A stretch of DNA of 57,333 nt from Desulfobacteraceae bacterium UBA2174 (GTDB lineage Bacteria; Desulfobacterota; Desulfobacteria; Desulfobacterales; UBA2174). Both the position numbers and the translations under genes were made by a program. Position 1 is the stretch's first letter. Every line of letters starts with the position of its first letter. The DNA lies in the NCBI GenBank assembly GCA_002327445.1, contig DCWA01000010.1:1-57333 (forward strand). Direction: 5' to 3'. Positions 1 through 8,817 of the stretch are shown one piece after another. The notes below the pieces were generated by a model that saw only the letters and a list, made by a program, of their open reading frames with translations, ran no database searches and was not told the DNA's origin.

Positions 1-41
1 TGTCTCCCTCCCTACTCTACAGGAGTTTGCGACGAGGAATC

Positions 42-998
42 TCAACCATCCGCTATTATTATACATTTCGTTTTACGAAGAGATCCCTCGCTGCGCTCGG
101 GATGACAATTCGGATTTTTTACGAAGACATCAGATATGAACTCTTGATCGAAATCTCCGGTGGGCACGCTGATTTCGGCCAGTAACGTCGTAAAGTGGTT
201 ATAGAAGTTGGTCTTAAACAGGTTATAGCGAAAGGCGAGGGCGATGTCGCTCAACCCGCAGTTTTCAAAGCGGGCGACGTTGCGTCCCCCCATTGTGTAC
301 GTTTGCATCTCCTTTTCCAGGTAGGAAGCCGATAGATCCATGGCCAGCCTATCGGTGAGGCCGTAGTTGGCCATCATCATCGTTCCTTGAACCTTCATTT
401 TCTTGGGGCCCATTTTTTGGCCGGGGCGTTGAATGAAATCCTCGGGTTCTACTGAATCCGAACCCATTTTGACCGTGTCCATTTGCATGGCCATGTACCC
501 GATGCCAACGCCGGATGCCCCCTGTGACGGCACGGTCGCCGTCTTGATGCGAACCGGCATTGTCATCGCCGCGGGAGAGATGGTGAGCAGAGCTTGGGAA
601 AAAGAGATCGGTTCACCGCCATTTTCGGCCTTGAACGCCTCGGCCTCCTTGGAATCCCTGAAAGCGATGATACTTGGCATCATGTCTGGAACGATTCTGC
701 TGGAGAGAACGTAAGTCGCCTTTTCTGCGGGTGTTCGGGCCCTTGACGGCCAATCTTGGACCAGAATCGATCGAAAGGCGTCCGGTCCCCCCGCATCGCC
801 GACCATTCGGAGGAGGCAGGCGACACCGCATGACTGGACCGTTTTCCCATCCTGACATGTCAATTCGCCCGCGGTCTTCCGGTATTGATCGATATACATG
901 CCACAAACGTGGCAACTGGGCCGGCTCCCCTCCGCCGCCAACGATTTCGCTCCACTGATAGTGAGGAAAACGATCAGGACAAGAAGCAGTTTTTTCAT
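42..998 (-). pseudogene. NosL-domain protein with truncated C-terminal barrel
   Basis: Exported copper-binding NosL-type protein joined to the first part of an outer-membrane transporter-like domain. A signal peptide occupies about residues 1-22. CHVCGM (29-34) is the Cys/Met motif typical of NosL Cu(I) sites, and the NosL part runs to about residue 150. Residues from about 165 (Met-rich, then GLTDRLAMDLSASYLEKEM) resemble the start of a beta-barrel. The last ~20 residues (CHPERSEGSL...) are translated from a dispersed intergenic repeat, so the barrel was interrupted and the frame ends by accident. The start follows AAGGAG. The SDR gene lies 62 bp upstream on the same strand. The NosL call is good; whether the shortened protein works is unknown. 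Confidence 0.7.
61..128 (-). repeat. Dispersed TGTCATCCCGAG-type repeat inside the NosL gene
   Basis: On the minus strand TGTCATCCCGAG is followed by GCGAGGGATCTC, the core seen at several other places in the window. An identical 11-mer, TTTTACGAAGA, lies on both sides (71-81 and 117-127). A similar TCGTAAAAAA leader precedes the copy that ends higA near 57170, so part of that 11-mer may belong to the repeat itself rather than being a target duplication. Confidence 0.65.
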
Positions 999-1060
999 GG
1001 CATCGTCTCCTTGCTTGAGGGTGGTGGAATCGTCAAAATCAAGGGAGAGGAAACTTCAAC

Positions 1061-1795
1061 TTACCAGTCAATCGGCCGCCGCTCCCGGAAGAAGCCACCG
1101 GTGGGGCCATCGTCCGGCAAGGTGGCCAGCCATACCGGCGTATCGGCGGCCTGGGCCGGGGACAGCGGCGCCCGCGGGCCGCCCAGGTCCGTGCGGGCCC
1201 AGCCGGGGCAGGCGGAATTGACGAGGATGTTGGTGCCTTGCAGTTCCTTGGCCAGCAACGCCGTGATGGCGTTCAACAGGGTTTTGGACATCCGGTAAGC
1301 CGGGGCCGAAACCGCCGTTGTGCTGGAATCCGGGTCCAGGATGTCGTGAAATGACCCCATCGTGCTGGAAAGATTCACGATGCGCCCGTATCCGGCGCGA
1401 CGCATGACGGGGATGCAAGCCTGGCTCAACCGCAGGGGACCGAAGGTGTTGGTCTCCAATGTGTCGCGCAGCAGGCCGAGACCGATTTCGAGGATGCCGG
1501 TGCGTCCGTCAATCATGATGCCGGCGTTGTTGACCAGGACGTCCAGTCTTCCGAATGTGTCGACGATGCGGTCAACGGCGGATTGGATCACCGTCACATC
1601 CGTGACGTCGAGGAGGGAAAAATGGACATCCAGACCCTGTGCGGCTAGGCGGTTGCGGGCTTTCAGGCCCTTCTCCCTGTCCCGGCCTCCCATGATCACC
1701 GTAAGGTTTTTACTGGCCAGTTGTCCGGCGACTTCGAAACCGATCCCCCGGTTGGCGCCGGTGACCAACGCAACCCGCGCTGTCTTCGCCTTCAT
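1061..1795 (-). CDS. Short-chain dehydrogenase/reductase (SDR)
   Basis: Classical NAD(P)-dependent SDR of 244 residues, the usual length. The Rossmann glycine motif TGANRGIG is at 12-19, NNAG at 89-92, the catalytic Ser at about 143-144, and Tyr167 with Lys171 form the YxxxK pair (YRMSK). The basic residue in the first glycine motif and GGRDR after beta-2 favour NADPH. The substrate cannot be read from sequence; carbonyl-reductase-like relatives act on small ketones and aldehydes. It lies upstream of the truncated NosL gene on the same strand and may be co-transcribed with it. Confidence 0.85.
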   Translation of the reverse strand: MKAKTARVALVTGANRGIGFEVAGQLASKNLTVIMGGRDREKGLKARNRLAAQGLDVHFSLLDVTDVTVIQSAVDRIVDTFGRLDVLVNNAGIMIDGRTGILEIGLGLLRDTLETNTFGPLRLSQACIPVMRRAGYGRIVNLSSTMGSFHDILDPDSSTTAVSAPAYRMSKTLLNAITALLAKELQGTNILVNSACPGWARTDLGGPRAPLSPAQAADTPVWLATLPDDGPTGGFFRERRPIDW

Positions 1796-2006
1796 GGGCT
1801 TCTCCTTTCCGGCAGCCTGGCGGAAGGCCTACTCGCCGTGCGCCCTGATGAATTGATGGATATCAAGGACTTGGCATAATTTGGCTTTACACGGCCGCGG
1901 TGTTTTTGCATATAAAACAAATGGCACAATTTTTTGAAGCACGCCACTTTTCATTTCTCTCCCCTTGGTCGCTGCCAGGTTAAGGCACTGTCAGAGGTAC
2001 CCGCCC

Positions 2007-3113
2007 ATGCGACGCCTGCTTGTCTTTTTCATTGTTTTTCTCTCATCGGGGTGCCTCCCCGCCGCCACCGTCCCGGGCATTCACCTGGACATGATCGAAA
2101 TGCCGGAGGGATTCGCCATTTCTTTGTTTGCGTGTGTTCCAGGCGCGCGCAGCATGACCCTCGGGGGCGCCGGGACGGTTTTCGTCGGCACTCGGCGCGG
2201 CGGAAAGGTCTACGCCGTCACCGACCGGGATCGGGATGGACGGGCCGACGAGGTGACGACCGTGGCCCGGGGCCTCGACACGCCCAACGGGGTGGCCTTC
2301 CGTGGCGGCGCCTTGTACGTGGCTGAAGTGAGCCGTATCCTGCGCTTCGATGACATCGAGCAACGCCTTGCCGATCCCCCGGCGCCGGTGGTGATCAGCG
2401 ACGACCTGCCCCGGGACGAGCACCACGGCTGGAAGTTCGTCGCCTTTGGACCGGACGGGAAACTCTACGTGCCGCTGGGTGCTCCCTGCAATGTTTGTGA
2501 AGGCAAGGACGAGCGCCATGCATCCATCCTGCGCCTGGATCCTGCCGACGGCAAAATGGAAATCTTCGCCCGGGGGGTGCGCAACACGGTGGGTTTCGAC
2601 TGGCACCCCCAATCCGGCGTACTGTGGTTCACCGAAAACGGCCGGGACTGGATGGGTGACGACCAGCCCCCGGACGAACTCAACCGGGCGCCCCAGGCGG
2701 GGATGCACTTCGGATTTCCCTACTGCCACGGCAACGGTATTCCCGACCCGGAGTTCGGTGCCGGCAAAGCCTGCAAGGATTACACGGCACCGGCCATTGC
2801 CCTGGGTCCCCACGTGGCCGCCCTGGGGATGCGCTTCTACACCGGCAGCCGCTTTCCCCCGCCCTACCGCGGGCGGATTTTCATTGCGGAACACGGTTCC
2901 TGGAACCGCAAGGACCCCATCGGATATCGGATCTCCATGGTCCGGGTGGAGGACGGCCGGGCGTTGGATTATGAAGTTTTCGCCCGCGGATGGCTTCAGG
3001 AAGGCGGGGCCTGGGGGCGCCCGGTGGATGTCCTGGAGATGCCCGATGGGGCGCTGCTCGTTTCCGACGATCGCGCCGGCGCCATCTATCGCATTGCCTA
3101 CGCGGGTGAATAA
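2007..3113 (+). CDS. PQQ-dependent sugar (sorbosone-type) dehydrogenase, lipoprotein
   Basis: Six-bladed beta-propeller dehydrogenase of the soluble aldose/sorbosone dehydrogenase family, 368 residues. The ATG at 2007 is preferred over an in-frame upstream start because it follows AGAGG and begins a clean lipoprotein signal (MRRLLVFFIVFLSSGC, lipobox Cys16). Propeller signatures include DRDRDGRADE, GLDTPNGVAF, EHHGWKF, GVRNTVGFDWHP, LWFTENGRDW and FIAEHGSWNR. Members use PQQ and calcium to oxidise sugars in the periplasm and pass electrons to the respiratory chain. It is monocistronic, with no PQQ synthesis genes nearby, so the cofactor is assumed from family. Confidence 0.8.
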   Translation: MRRLLVFFIVFLSSGCLPAATVPGIHLDMIEMPEGFAISLFACVPGARSMTLGGAGTVFVGTRRGGKVYAVTDRDRDGRADEVTTVARGLDTPNGVAFRGGALYVAEVSRILRFDDIEQRLADPPAPVVISDDLPRDEHHGWKFVAFGPDGKLYVPLGAPCNVCEGKDERHASILRLDPADGKMEIFARGVRNTVGFDWHPQSGVLWFTENGRDWMGDDQPPDELNRAPQAGMHFGFPYCHGNGIPDPEFGAGKACKDYTAPAIALGPHVAALGMRFYTGSRFPPPYRGRIFIAEHGSWNRKDPIGYRISMVRVEDGRALDYEVFARGWLQEGGAWGRPVDVLEMPDGALLVSDDRAGAIYRIAYAGE

Positions 3114-3207
3114 TCCCGCGGCTTCCGGTAACAATCGGATATCGGACAAGCGCTGCCGCCAGCCGCTGGTGTGGCCGGATTGATCAAACAAATCACTCCT
3201 GTTCCAC

Positions 3208-3325
3208 GCTGTCATCCCGAGCATCGCGACGAGGGATATCCTGGAGGCGGCAAGATTCCTTGTCTGAAACGAGCAGGCGGGCAGATCGTTACTCACCCTG
3301 ATCGGAGCGGTCGTATCGGCGGACG
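3208..3325 (+). repeat. Dispersed repeat, complete-looking copy
   Basis: It carries CTGTCATCCCGAG, GACGAGGGATATC, CGGCAAGATTCCTTG, CTGAAACGAGCAGG and then GATCGGAGCGGTCGTA. The same block order occurs at 54660-54735 and 55200-55330, and split on both sides of the IS110 element. Confidence 0.6.
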
Positions 3326-3344
3326 GCGCGAACAAGGAGGAATC

Positions 3345-3560
3345 ATGGCGATTTCAGGCAAATACGGGAAGATCGATATCCCGGGAATCCAGGCCGATGA
3401 ACCGGTTTTCGTGCTGAGGGCCCAGGACCGGCTGGCCCGGGGAATGGTCGAAATCTACAAGGTGATCGCCGAGCAACACGGGGCATCCATCGCTTCCGAC
3501 CTGGCGCGGGAGATCGCGCGGTTCCGCGATTGGGGCGGAAAACGGAAAATGCCGGACTGA
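3345..3560 (+). CDS. Small conserved-looking hypothetical protein
   Basis: A 71-residue soluble protein with no recognised family. The start at 3345 is set by a strong AAGGAGG six bases upstream; in-frame codons further upstream lie inside the dispersed repeat and are not used. The sequence is mixed-charge and probably mostly helical in its second half (DRLARGMVEIYKVIAEQHG, then DLAREIARFRDWGG), with no Cys or membrane segment. It ends 12 bp from the convergent rlmD stop. It is likely a real gene because of the ribosome binding site, but function is unknown. Confidence 0.55.
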   Translation: MAISGKYGKIDIPGIQADEPVFVLRAQDRLARGMVEIYKVIAEQHGASIASDLAREIARFRDWGGKRKMPD

Positions 3561-3571
3561 ACCGCTGGCCG

Positions 3572-4966
3572 TCATCCATTTTTGCGTTCCAGCCGGGCCA
3601 CCGCCTCGATGTGGAAGGTGTGGGGGAACATGTCCACCGGCTGGACTTCGGCGACGTGGTAGGCTTCCGCGAGGAGGCCCAGGTCCCGGGCGAGGGTCGC
3701 GGGATTGCAGGATACGTAGACGATGCGCGGCGAGGCCAGGGCCAGCAGCCGGGCCGCCACGTCGGCATGCATGCCGGCGCGCGGCGGGTCGACCACCACC
3801 ACCTGAGGGCGGATGTCGAGGCCGGCGATCACGGTGCGGATGTCGCCTTCGATGAAGTGGCAGTTGGTGACCCCGTTTCTTTCGCAGTTGCGACGGGCGT
3901 CGGCCACCGCCGAGGCCACGATCTCGATCCCGAGGACCTGGCGCGCCGCGGGGGAGAGAAAGATCGGGATGGTGCCGGTGCCGCTGTAGAGATCCAGCAC
4001 GGTCTGGGTGCCGTTTAGCCCGGCGTACCGCTGCACGGTTTCATAGAGCCGGGCCGCGCCGCGGGTGTTGGTCTGAAAGAAGCTGTTGGCGGAGATTTCG
4101 AATTCCCAGGGGCCGATGCGGTCCCTGAGCACCGGGTTCCCGGCCAGGGTACGCTCGAACTGGCCCACCGCGATGGCCGCCGGGCGGTCGGTGATGTTGT
4201 TGACCACCCCGGCGATGCCGTCGAAGTCCGCCAAGAGACGATCGGCCAGGGGCTGCACCGCGCCGCGGTTCTCCTCGGCGGTGACGATGTTGACCAGCCA
4301 GCGGTCTTCGGCCAGGCTGTGGCGCAGCATGACAAACCGCCAGAACCCGCGGTGGCTCCGCAACCCGTAAGGCGGCAGGCCAGAGGCGCGGATCCCGTCG
4401 CGGATCCGGCCGAGGATCGGGTTGCCCGACGGCGGCATGAGCAGGCAGGCCTCGATGTCCAGCACCCTGTCGAAGGCGCCCGGCACGTGCAGGCCGAGTG
4501 CGAATTCCGGCGAGCCGCCGTCGCGGCCCAGTTCTTCGGGCATTCGCCAGCGCCGGTCGGTGCAGGAGAACTCCATCTTGTTGCGGTAACCGAAGGTCGG
4601 GCCGGCGGCGATGGCCGGATGCACCGGAATCCCGGTAAGTCCGCCCACGTGGGCCAGGGTCTCGGCCACGTGGCGCCGCTTGTAGTCCAGCTGGCGCGGG
4701 TAGGCCAGATGCTGCCATTTGCACCCCCCGCAGACCCCGCTGTAGGGGCAGGGCGGAAGAATCCGGTCGGCGGAGGGATGCAACACCTCCAGGACGCGAG
4801 CCTCGGCGTACTGCTTGCGGCGCTTGAAGACCCGGGCCAGCACCCGGTCTCCGGCCACGGCGCCGTCGACGAAGACCGCCATGCCGTCCACGCGCGCCAA
4901 GCCTTTTCCGCCGAAGGCAACGTCCATCACATCCAGCTCGACCGTCTGGCCCTTTTTGACTGTCAC
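3572..4966 (-). CDS. rlmD: 23S rRNA (uracil-5-)-methyltransferase, RlmD/RumA type
   Basis: SAM-dependent m5U methyltransferase of the TrmA/RlmC/RlmD family, 464 residues. An N-terminal TRAM-like beta domain (1-60) is followed by the Fe-S site CPYSGVCGGCKW (Cys73, 79, 82), with a fourth Cys in DIEACLL. The SAM site is VLDLYSGTGTIPIFL; the DPPRAGM and YVSCNPATLARDL motifs hold the catalytic Cys. The Fe-S ligands favour RlmD (U1939) over TrmA. Some members of the clade target U747 or tRNA U54, so target specificity is inferred. It diverges from the hydrolase gene that starts 90 bp away. Confidence 0.88.
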   Translation of the reverse strand: MTVKKGQTVELDVMDVAFGGKGLARVDGMAVFVDGAVAGDRVLARVFKRRKQYAEARVLEVLHPSADRILPPCPYSGVCGGCKWQHLAYPRQLDYKRRHVAETLAHVGGLTGIPVHPAIAAGPTFGYRNKMEFSCTDRRWRMPEELGRDGGSPEFALGLHVPGAFDRVLDIEACLLMPPSGNPILGRIRDGIRASGLPPYGLRSHRGFWRFVMLRHSLAEDRWLVNIVTAEENRGAVQPLADRLLADFDGIAGVVNNITDRPAAIAVGQFERTLAGNPVLRDRIGPWEFEISANSFFQTNTRGAARLYETVQRYAGLNGTQTVLDLYSGTGTIPIFLSPAARQVLGIEIVASAVADARRNCERNGVTNCHFIEGDIRTVIAGLDIRPQVVVVDPPRAGMHADVAARLLALASPRIVYVSCNPATLARDLGLLAEAYHVAEVQPVDMFPHTFHIEAVARLERKNG

Positions 4967-5056
4967 GCCAATATCCCTTCCGTCTCGTGCGCCGCCCCGG
5001 CGGCGCCCGGTGGTTGCATTTCCGCTTCATTGTGGCATAAAGGATCAAGGATATAC

Positions 5057-5806
5057 ATGAAACCGCCATCTCGAATCAAGGTCGCACCGCCGGCACCGGG
5101 CTTGGAAAAGCTGGATTTCAGCGCCGGCGGATTCCGCCTGTCCGGCTGGCTGCATCACCCGGGAGTCGAGCGTTTCCCGGTGGTCATCGGATCCCACGGG
5201 CTTGAAAGCGACGGCGCCTCTCCCAAGCAGCGCGCCCTGGCGGAGGCTTGCAACGCCCGCCGGATCGCCTACCTGCGCTTCGATCATCGCGGCTGCGGCG
5301 CCAGCGAGGGAAACTTTGCCGCCGTCACCACGCTGGCGGGCCGGGTGGCGGATCTGCTGGCCGCGGCCGAAGCTGCCAGACAGGTTCCGGGTGCCGATGG
5401 GCGTATCGCCCTGTTCGGCAGCAGCCTGGGCGCAGCGGTGTGCATGGCGGCGGCGGAGGCACTGGCGCCGTCGGCAATGGTCCTTTTTGCCGCGCCGGTC
5501 CGCAGCCGCACGATTGCAGGGTCCCGCAATGAGGCGGCGCTGTTCGACAGCGGGGCCGGCCTCGACTTCGATCTCGGCACCGTGACACCGCGCCTGCATC
5601 ACTTGCTGGTGATTCACGGCACCTCCGACGCCGTGGTCCCGGTGGCCGACGCCGAGGAGATATTCGCCGCTGCGGGGCATCCCAAACGCATCCTGCTCCA
5701 GGCAGAAGGCGACCACCGGATGAGCCATGCAGGCCACCAGGCGGGATTCGTGACCGGGGCGGCGCAATGGTTCGAGGCGCACCTTCCAGGCCCGGTCCAC
5801 CGGTAA
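5057..5806 (+). CDS. Alpha/beta hydrolase
   Basis: Serine hydrolase of the alpha/beta fold, 249 residues. VVIGSHGLES supplies the oxyanion HG motif, GSSLG the nucleophile elbow, and the HGTSDAVVP and GDHRM segments the acid and histidine positions. DHRGCGASEG is typical of dienelactone-hydrolase/BAAT-like prolyl oligopeptidase relatives. There is no signal peptide, so it is cytoplasmic. The chosen ATG is the first methionine after the divergent promoter gap with rlmD; upstream in-frame sequence is antisense to rlmD. The substrate cannot be determined. Confidence 0.8.
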   Translation: MKPPSRIKVAPPAPGLEKLDFSAGGFRLSGWLHHPGVERFPVVIGSHGLESDGASPKQRALAEACNARRIAYLRFDHRGCGASEGNFAAVTTLAGRVADLLAAAEAARQVPGADGRIALFGSSLGAAVCMAAAEALAPSAMVLFAAPVRSRTIAGSRNEAALFDSGAGLDFDLGTVTPRLHHLLVIHGTSDAVVPVADAEEIFAAAGHPKRILLQAEGDHRMSHAGHQAGFVTGAAQWFEAHLPGPVHR

Positions 5807-5983
5807 CGGCAAAAGGTCGCCCGGTGCCATGGGGGACTTGCGATTTCGGCCAAAAGGCAAAATATTATTAAAAAGGGAAATTCCCGCCGCCAGGAAATTT
5901 TTGCGCTAGGGGATTGGATAGATACCGGATATATGATAAACATTATCGTTAACTATTTTTGTGGAACTCGTACGCCCCGGTCT

Positions 5984-6030
5984 GTTTGGCTCCCCGACCA
6001 CCAAGAATGACCTGGAAGGTAGGGCCAAAC
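5984..6030 (+). other. Stem-forming inverted repeat in molybdoenzyme leader
   Basis: GTTTGGC (5984-5990) is perfectly complementary to GCCAAAC (6024-6030) across a 33-base interval, 46 bp before the molybdopterin oxidoreductase start. It could be a leader hairpin. It does not match any riboswitch I recognise, including the Moco motif. Confidence 0.3.
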
Positions 6031-6075
6031 CCGTGGCGTTTTTTTGCCGAACCATCAAGCATCAAGGTGACAGAT

Positions 6076-8163
6076 ATGGAGCAAGCCGTTTATAGTCTGT
6101 GTTTCATGTGTTCGATCCGCTGCCCCATCCGGGTGATGGTGGAAGACGGACGGGTCAAATGGATCCAGGGCAACGAGAACGTGGGGGCCATGGGCAGCAG
6201 CCTCTGCCCGCGCGGCTCGGCAGGGATTTCCCTCCTCTATGACAAGGAGCGGTTGCAGTATCCGCTGATCCGCACCGGGCCCCGGGGGTCGGGGCAGTGG
6301 CGCCGGGCCAGTTGGGAGGAAGCCCTGGACATGGCCGGGGAAAAACTCCGGCAAATCATCGCCGCCCACGGCGGCCACAGCGTGGCCCTCACCGAACGGG
6401 CCCAACTGTCCACCCACGTGAGCAAGACTTTCCTCAAGGCCATCGGTTCGCCGAACCATTTCACCCATGACGCCCTCTGCAAGGGGTCGGCCAACACGGC
6501 CTGCCGCTCTCTTTTCGGCGTCACCGACGGGGAGATGGGCGTGGACCTGGCCAACAGCCGGCATGTGGTGCTCTACGGCCGGAACCTGTTCGAGTCCATC
6601 GAGGTCAAGCCGGTGCGGGGGCTGATCAATGCCCTGGCCAAGGGCGCCAAACTCACCTACATCGATCCGCGGGTCACCGTCTCGGCCACCAAGGCCCACC
6701 GGTACTGGATGATCCGCCCGGGGACCGACCTGGCCCTCAACTACGCCTTGATGCATGTCATCATCAAGGAGAAACTCTACGATGCCGCCTTCGTCGACCG
6801 CTGGGTGGAAGGTTTCCAGGACCTGAGAAAATTCGTCCAGCATTACACGCCGGAGTGGGCGGATCGGGAGACGGGGATACCGGCCACCGAAATCGTGGAA
6901 TTGGCCCGCGAGATGAGCGCCGTCAAGCCCAATTGCGCCTTCCACTACGGGTACCGGGCGGCGCATCACACCAACGAGATCTATGTGCGCCGATCCATTC
7001 TGATGCTCAACGCCCTGCTCGGCTGCCTGGAGGCCCCGGGGGCGGTGTTCTTCAAGAAGGGACCGGGCGCGGTGGGGCGCAAACCGGCACGGAAGCTCAC
7101 CGAGCAGAAGTTCCCCAAGATCGAGGTACCGCGGTGCGACAAGGTCGGCACCCCCGATTTTCCCTTGCCGGACCCGGCCCACGGCGTCCCGCAGATGCTG
7201 CCCCATGCCATCCTGAACCAGGACCCGTATCCGATAAAGGCACTGCTGGTGTACCGGTTCGAGCCGCTGATGTCGATTCCGGACAAGCAACTGACCCAGA
7301 AGGCCCTGGACGCCCTGGACCTCATCGTCACCATCGACGTCAACCACAGCGACATCGCCTGGTACTCGGACATCGTGCTGCCTGAATCGATCTACCTGGA
7401 ACGCCTGGACTGCGTCCAGCAGCTCAATTCCCTGTCGCCCCAGATGTTCCTGCGCCATCAGGCCGTCACGCCCCGCTACGATACCCTGGAAGGGCCCATG
7501 ATCCTCAAGGCCCTGGGGGAGCGGATCGGCATCGGCGAGTATTTTCCTTATGAGAGCGTGGAGGACCTGGTGCGCTGGCAGTTGGAGCCCACCGGTTTCC
7601 GCCTGGAGGATTTCGCCGAAAAGGGCTTCGTGTCCTACACGAGCGAGAAGCTCTTCTGGGACCGCAGCGAGGGGATGAAATTCAAGACCCCTTCGGGGAA
7701 GATCGAGTTCCGCTCCTCATTGCTGGAGAACGCGGGCTTCGAATCGTTTCCGACCTACGAGTCCATGTCGTCGCCGCCGGAACCGGACCAGTTCCGTCTC
7801 ATCACCGGACGGCAGGCCCTGCACACCCACGTGTCCACCCAGAACAACATGTATCTGAACGAGATCACGCCGGAAAACGAGATCTGGCTCAACCGCGGAC
7901 GGGCCGAGCGGCTCGGGATCCGCAACCACGATCTCGTCCGGGTCAGTTCCAGTCGGGGCTCGGGCACCATCCGGGCCTTCGTCACCGATCTGATCCACCC
8001 GGAGGCAGCCTTCATGCTCCACGGCTTCGGCCGGGACTCGAAGTTGGCCACCCGGAGCTACCAGCGGGGGGTCTCGGACAGCCTGCTGCAGGAGAGCATC
8101 ACCGACATGGTCGGCGGCAGCCCGGCCCTGCACCATACCTTTGTCACCGTGACCCCGGTGTAA
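6076..8163 (+). CDS. Molybdopterin oxidoreductase (PhsA/PsrA/ArrA-like), cytoplasmic
   Basis: Catalytic Mo- or W-bis-MGD subunit of the DMSO reductase superfamily, 695 residues. The N-terminal 4Fe-4S site is C9-x2-C12-x3-C16 with Cys44 (SSLCPRG). Cys135 in THDALCKGSANT sits where thiosulfate, polysulfide and arsenate reductases have their Mo-ligating Cys. The C-terminal molybdopterin-binding domain (about 580-695) has QALHTHVSTQNN and the HGFGRDS segment. No Tat signal is visible, so the protein stays in the cytoplasm, unlike PhsA or PsrA. The start at 6076 follows AAGGTG. It leads an operon with a ferredoxin subunit and a GltD-like flavoprotein, implying NAD(P)H-linked reduction or oxidation of an unknown substrate. 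Confidence 0.85.
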   Translation: MEQAVYSLCFMCSIRCPIRVMVEDGRVKWIQGNENVGAMGSSLCPRGSAGISLLYDKERLQYPLIRTGPRGSGQWRRASWEEALDMAGEKLRQIIAAHGGHSVALTERAQLSTHVSKTFLKAIGSPNHFTHDALCKGSANTACRSLFGVTDGEMGVDLANSRHVVLYGRNLFESIEVKPVRGLINALAKGAKLTYIDPRVTVSATKAHRYWMIRPGTDLALNYALMHVIIKEKLYDAAFVDRWVEGFQDLRKFVQHYTPEWADRETGIPATEIVELAREMSAVKPNCAFHYGYRAAHHTNEIYVRRSILMLNALLGCLEAPGAVFFKKGPGAVGRKPARKLTEQKFPKIEVPRCDKVGTPDFPLPDPAHGVPQMLPHAILNQDPYPIKALLVYRFEPLMSIPDKQLTQKALDALDLIVTIDVNHSDIAWYSDIVLPESIYLERLDCVQQLNSLSPQMFLRHQAVTPRYDTLEGPMILKALGERIGIGEYFPYESVEDLVRWQLEPTGFRLEDFAEKGFVSYTSEKLFWDRSEGMKFKTPSGKIEFRSSLLENAGFESFPTYESMSSPPEPDQFRLITGRQALHTHVSTQNNMYLNEITPENEIWLNRGRAERLGIRNHDLVRVSSSRGSGTIRAFVTDLIHPEAAFMLHGFGRDSKLATRSYQRGVSDSLLQESITDMVGGSPALHHTFVTVTPV

Positions 8164-8213
8164 AGCCGGGGCAGGCGTTTCCCGGCGCCCCCGGGCGCCG
8201 TTCGAGGAGACCG

Positions 8214-8729
8214 ATGAGCAAGTACTATCTCTACCAGGACCTGAGCAAGTGCATCGCTTGTTATTCGTGCGTGATCAAGTGCAAAAGCATCAAGCAGCTG
8301 CCCGTCGGTCCCAAGCCTTCGGAAATCATCACCATCGGACCGCGCATGATCGATCAGCGGCCCCGGGCCGCCTATGTCTTCATGCCCTGCTTCCACTGCG
8401 ACAATCCCTGGTGCGTGGCGGTTTGCCCCACCGGCGCGATGCAGAAGCGGCCCGAGGACGGGATCGTCTTCGTGGACGCCGACCGCTGCGTGGGGTGCAA
8501 GTTGTGCATGAACGCATGCCCCTGGGGCGCCCCCCAGTGGAACCCGGAAACCGGAAAGGTGGTCAAGTGTGATTTGTGCAAGGACCGGCTCGACCAGGGG
8601 CTGAAACCGGCCTGTGTCACCGTGTGCACCACCCAGTGCCTCTCTTTCGGCCGGATCGATGAGATGCCGGAGGATATCCGCGAGAAATTCAAGGAGAGCA
8701 TCGGCGCCAAGGTGGTCGAAGTGCCCTGA
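8214..8729 (+). CDS. Four-cluster 4Fe-4S ferredoxin subunit
   Basis: Electron-transfer subunit of the DmsB/PhsB/HybA type, 171 residues. Sixteen cysteines fall in four groups: CIACYSCVIKC, CFHCDNPWCVAVC, CVGCKLCMNAC and CDLCKDR...CVTVCTTQC. This is the pattern of four [4Fe-4S] clusters. It begins after GAGGAG, 50 bp behind the molybdoenzyme, and probably wires that subunit to the downstream flavoprotein. No membrane anchor gene follows, which again argues for a soluble complex. Confidence 0.9.
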   Translation: MSKYYLYQDLSKCIACYSCVIKCKSIKQLPVGPKPSEIITIGPRMIDQRPRAAYVFMPCFHCDNPWCVAVCPTGAMQKRPEDGIVFVDADRCVGCKLCMNACPWGAPQWNPETGKVVKCDLCKDRLDQGLKPACVTVCTTQCLSFGRIDEMPEDIREKFKESIGAKVVEVP

Positions 8730-8817
8730 GGCGGCCCTGGCGGACGGCCCCGGGTCGTACGCCCCGCATGAACGATTCATCATTCATATCAATAAATTTC
8801 CACAAAGAGGGTGGCAA

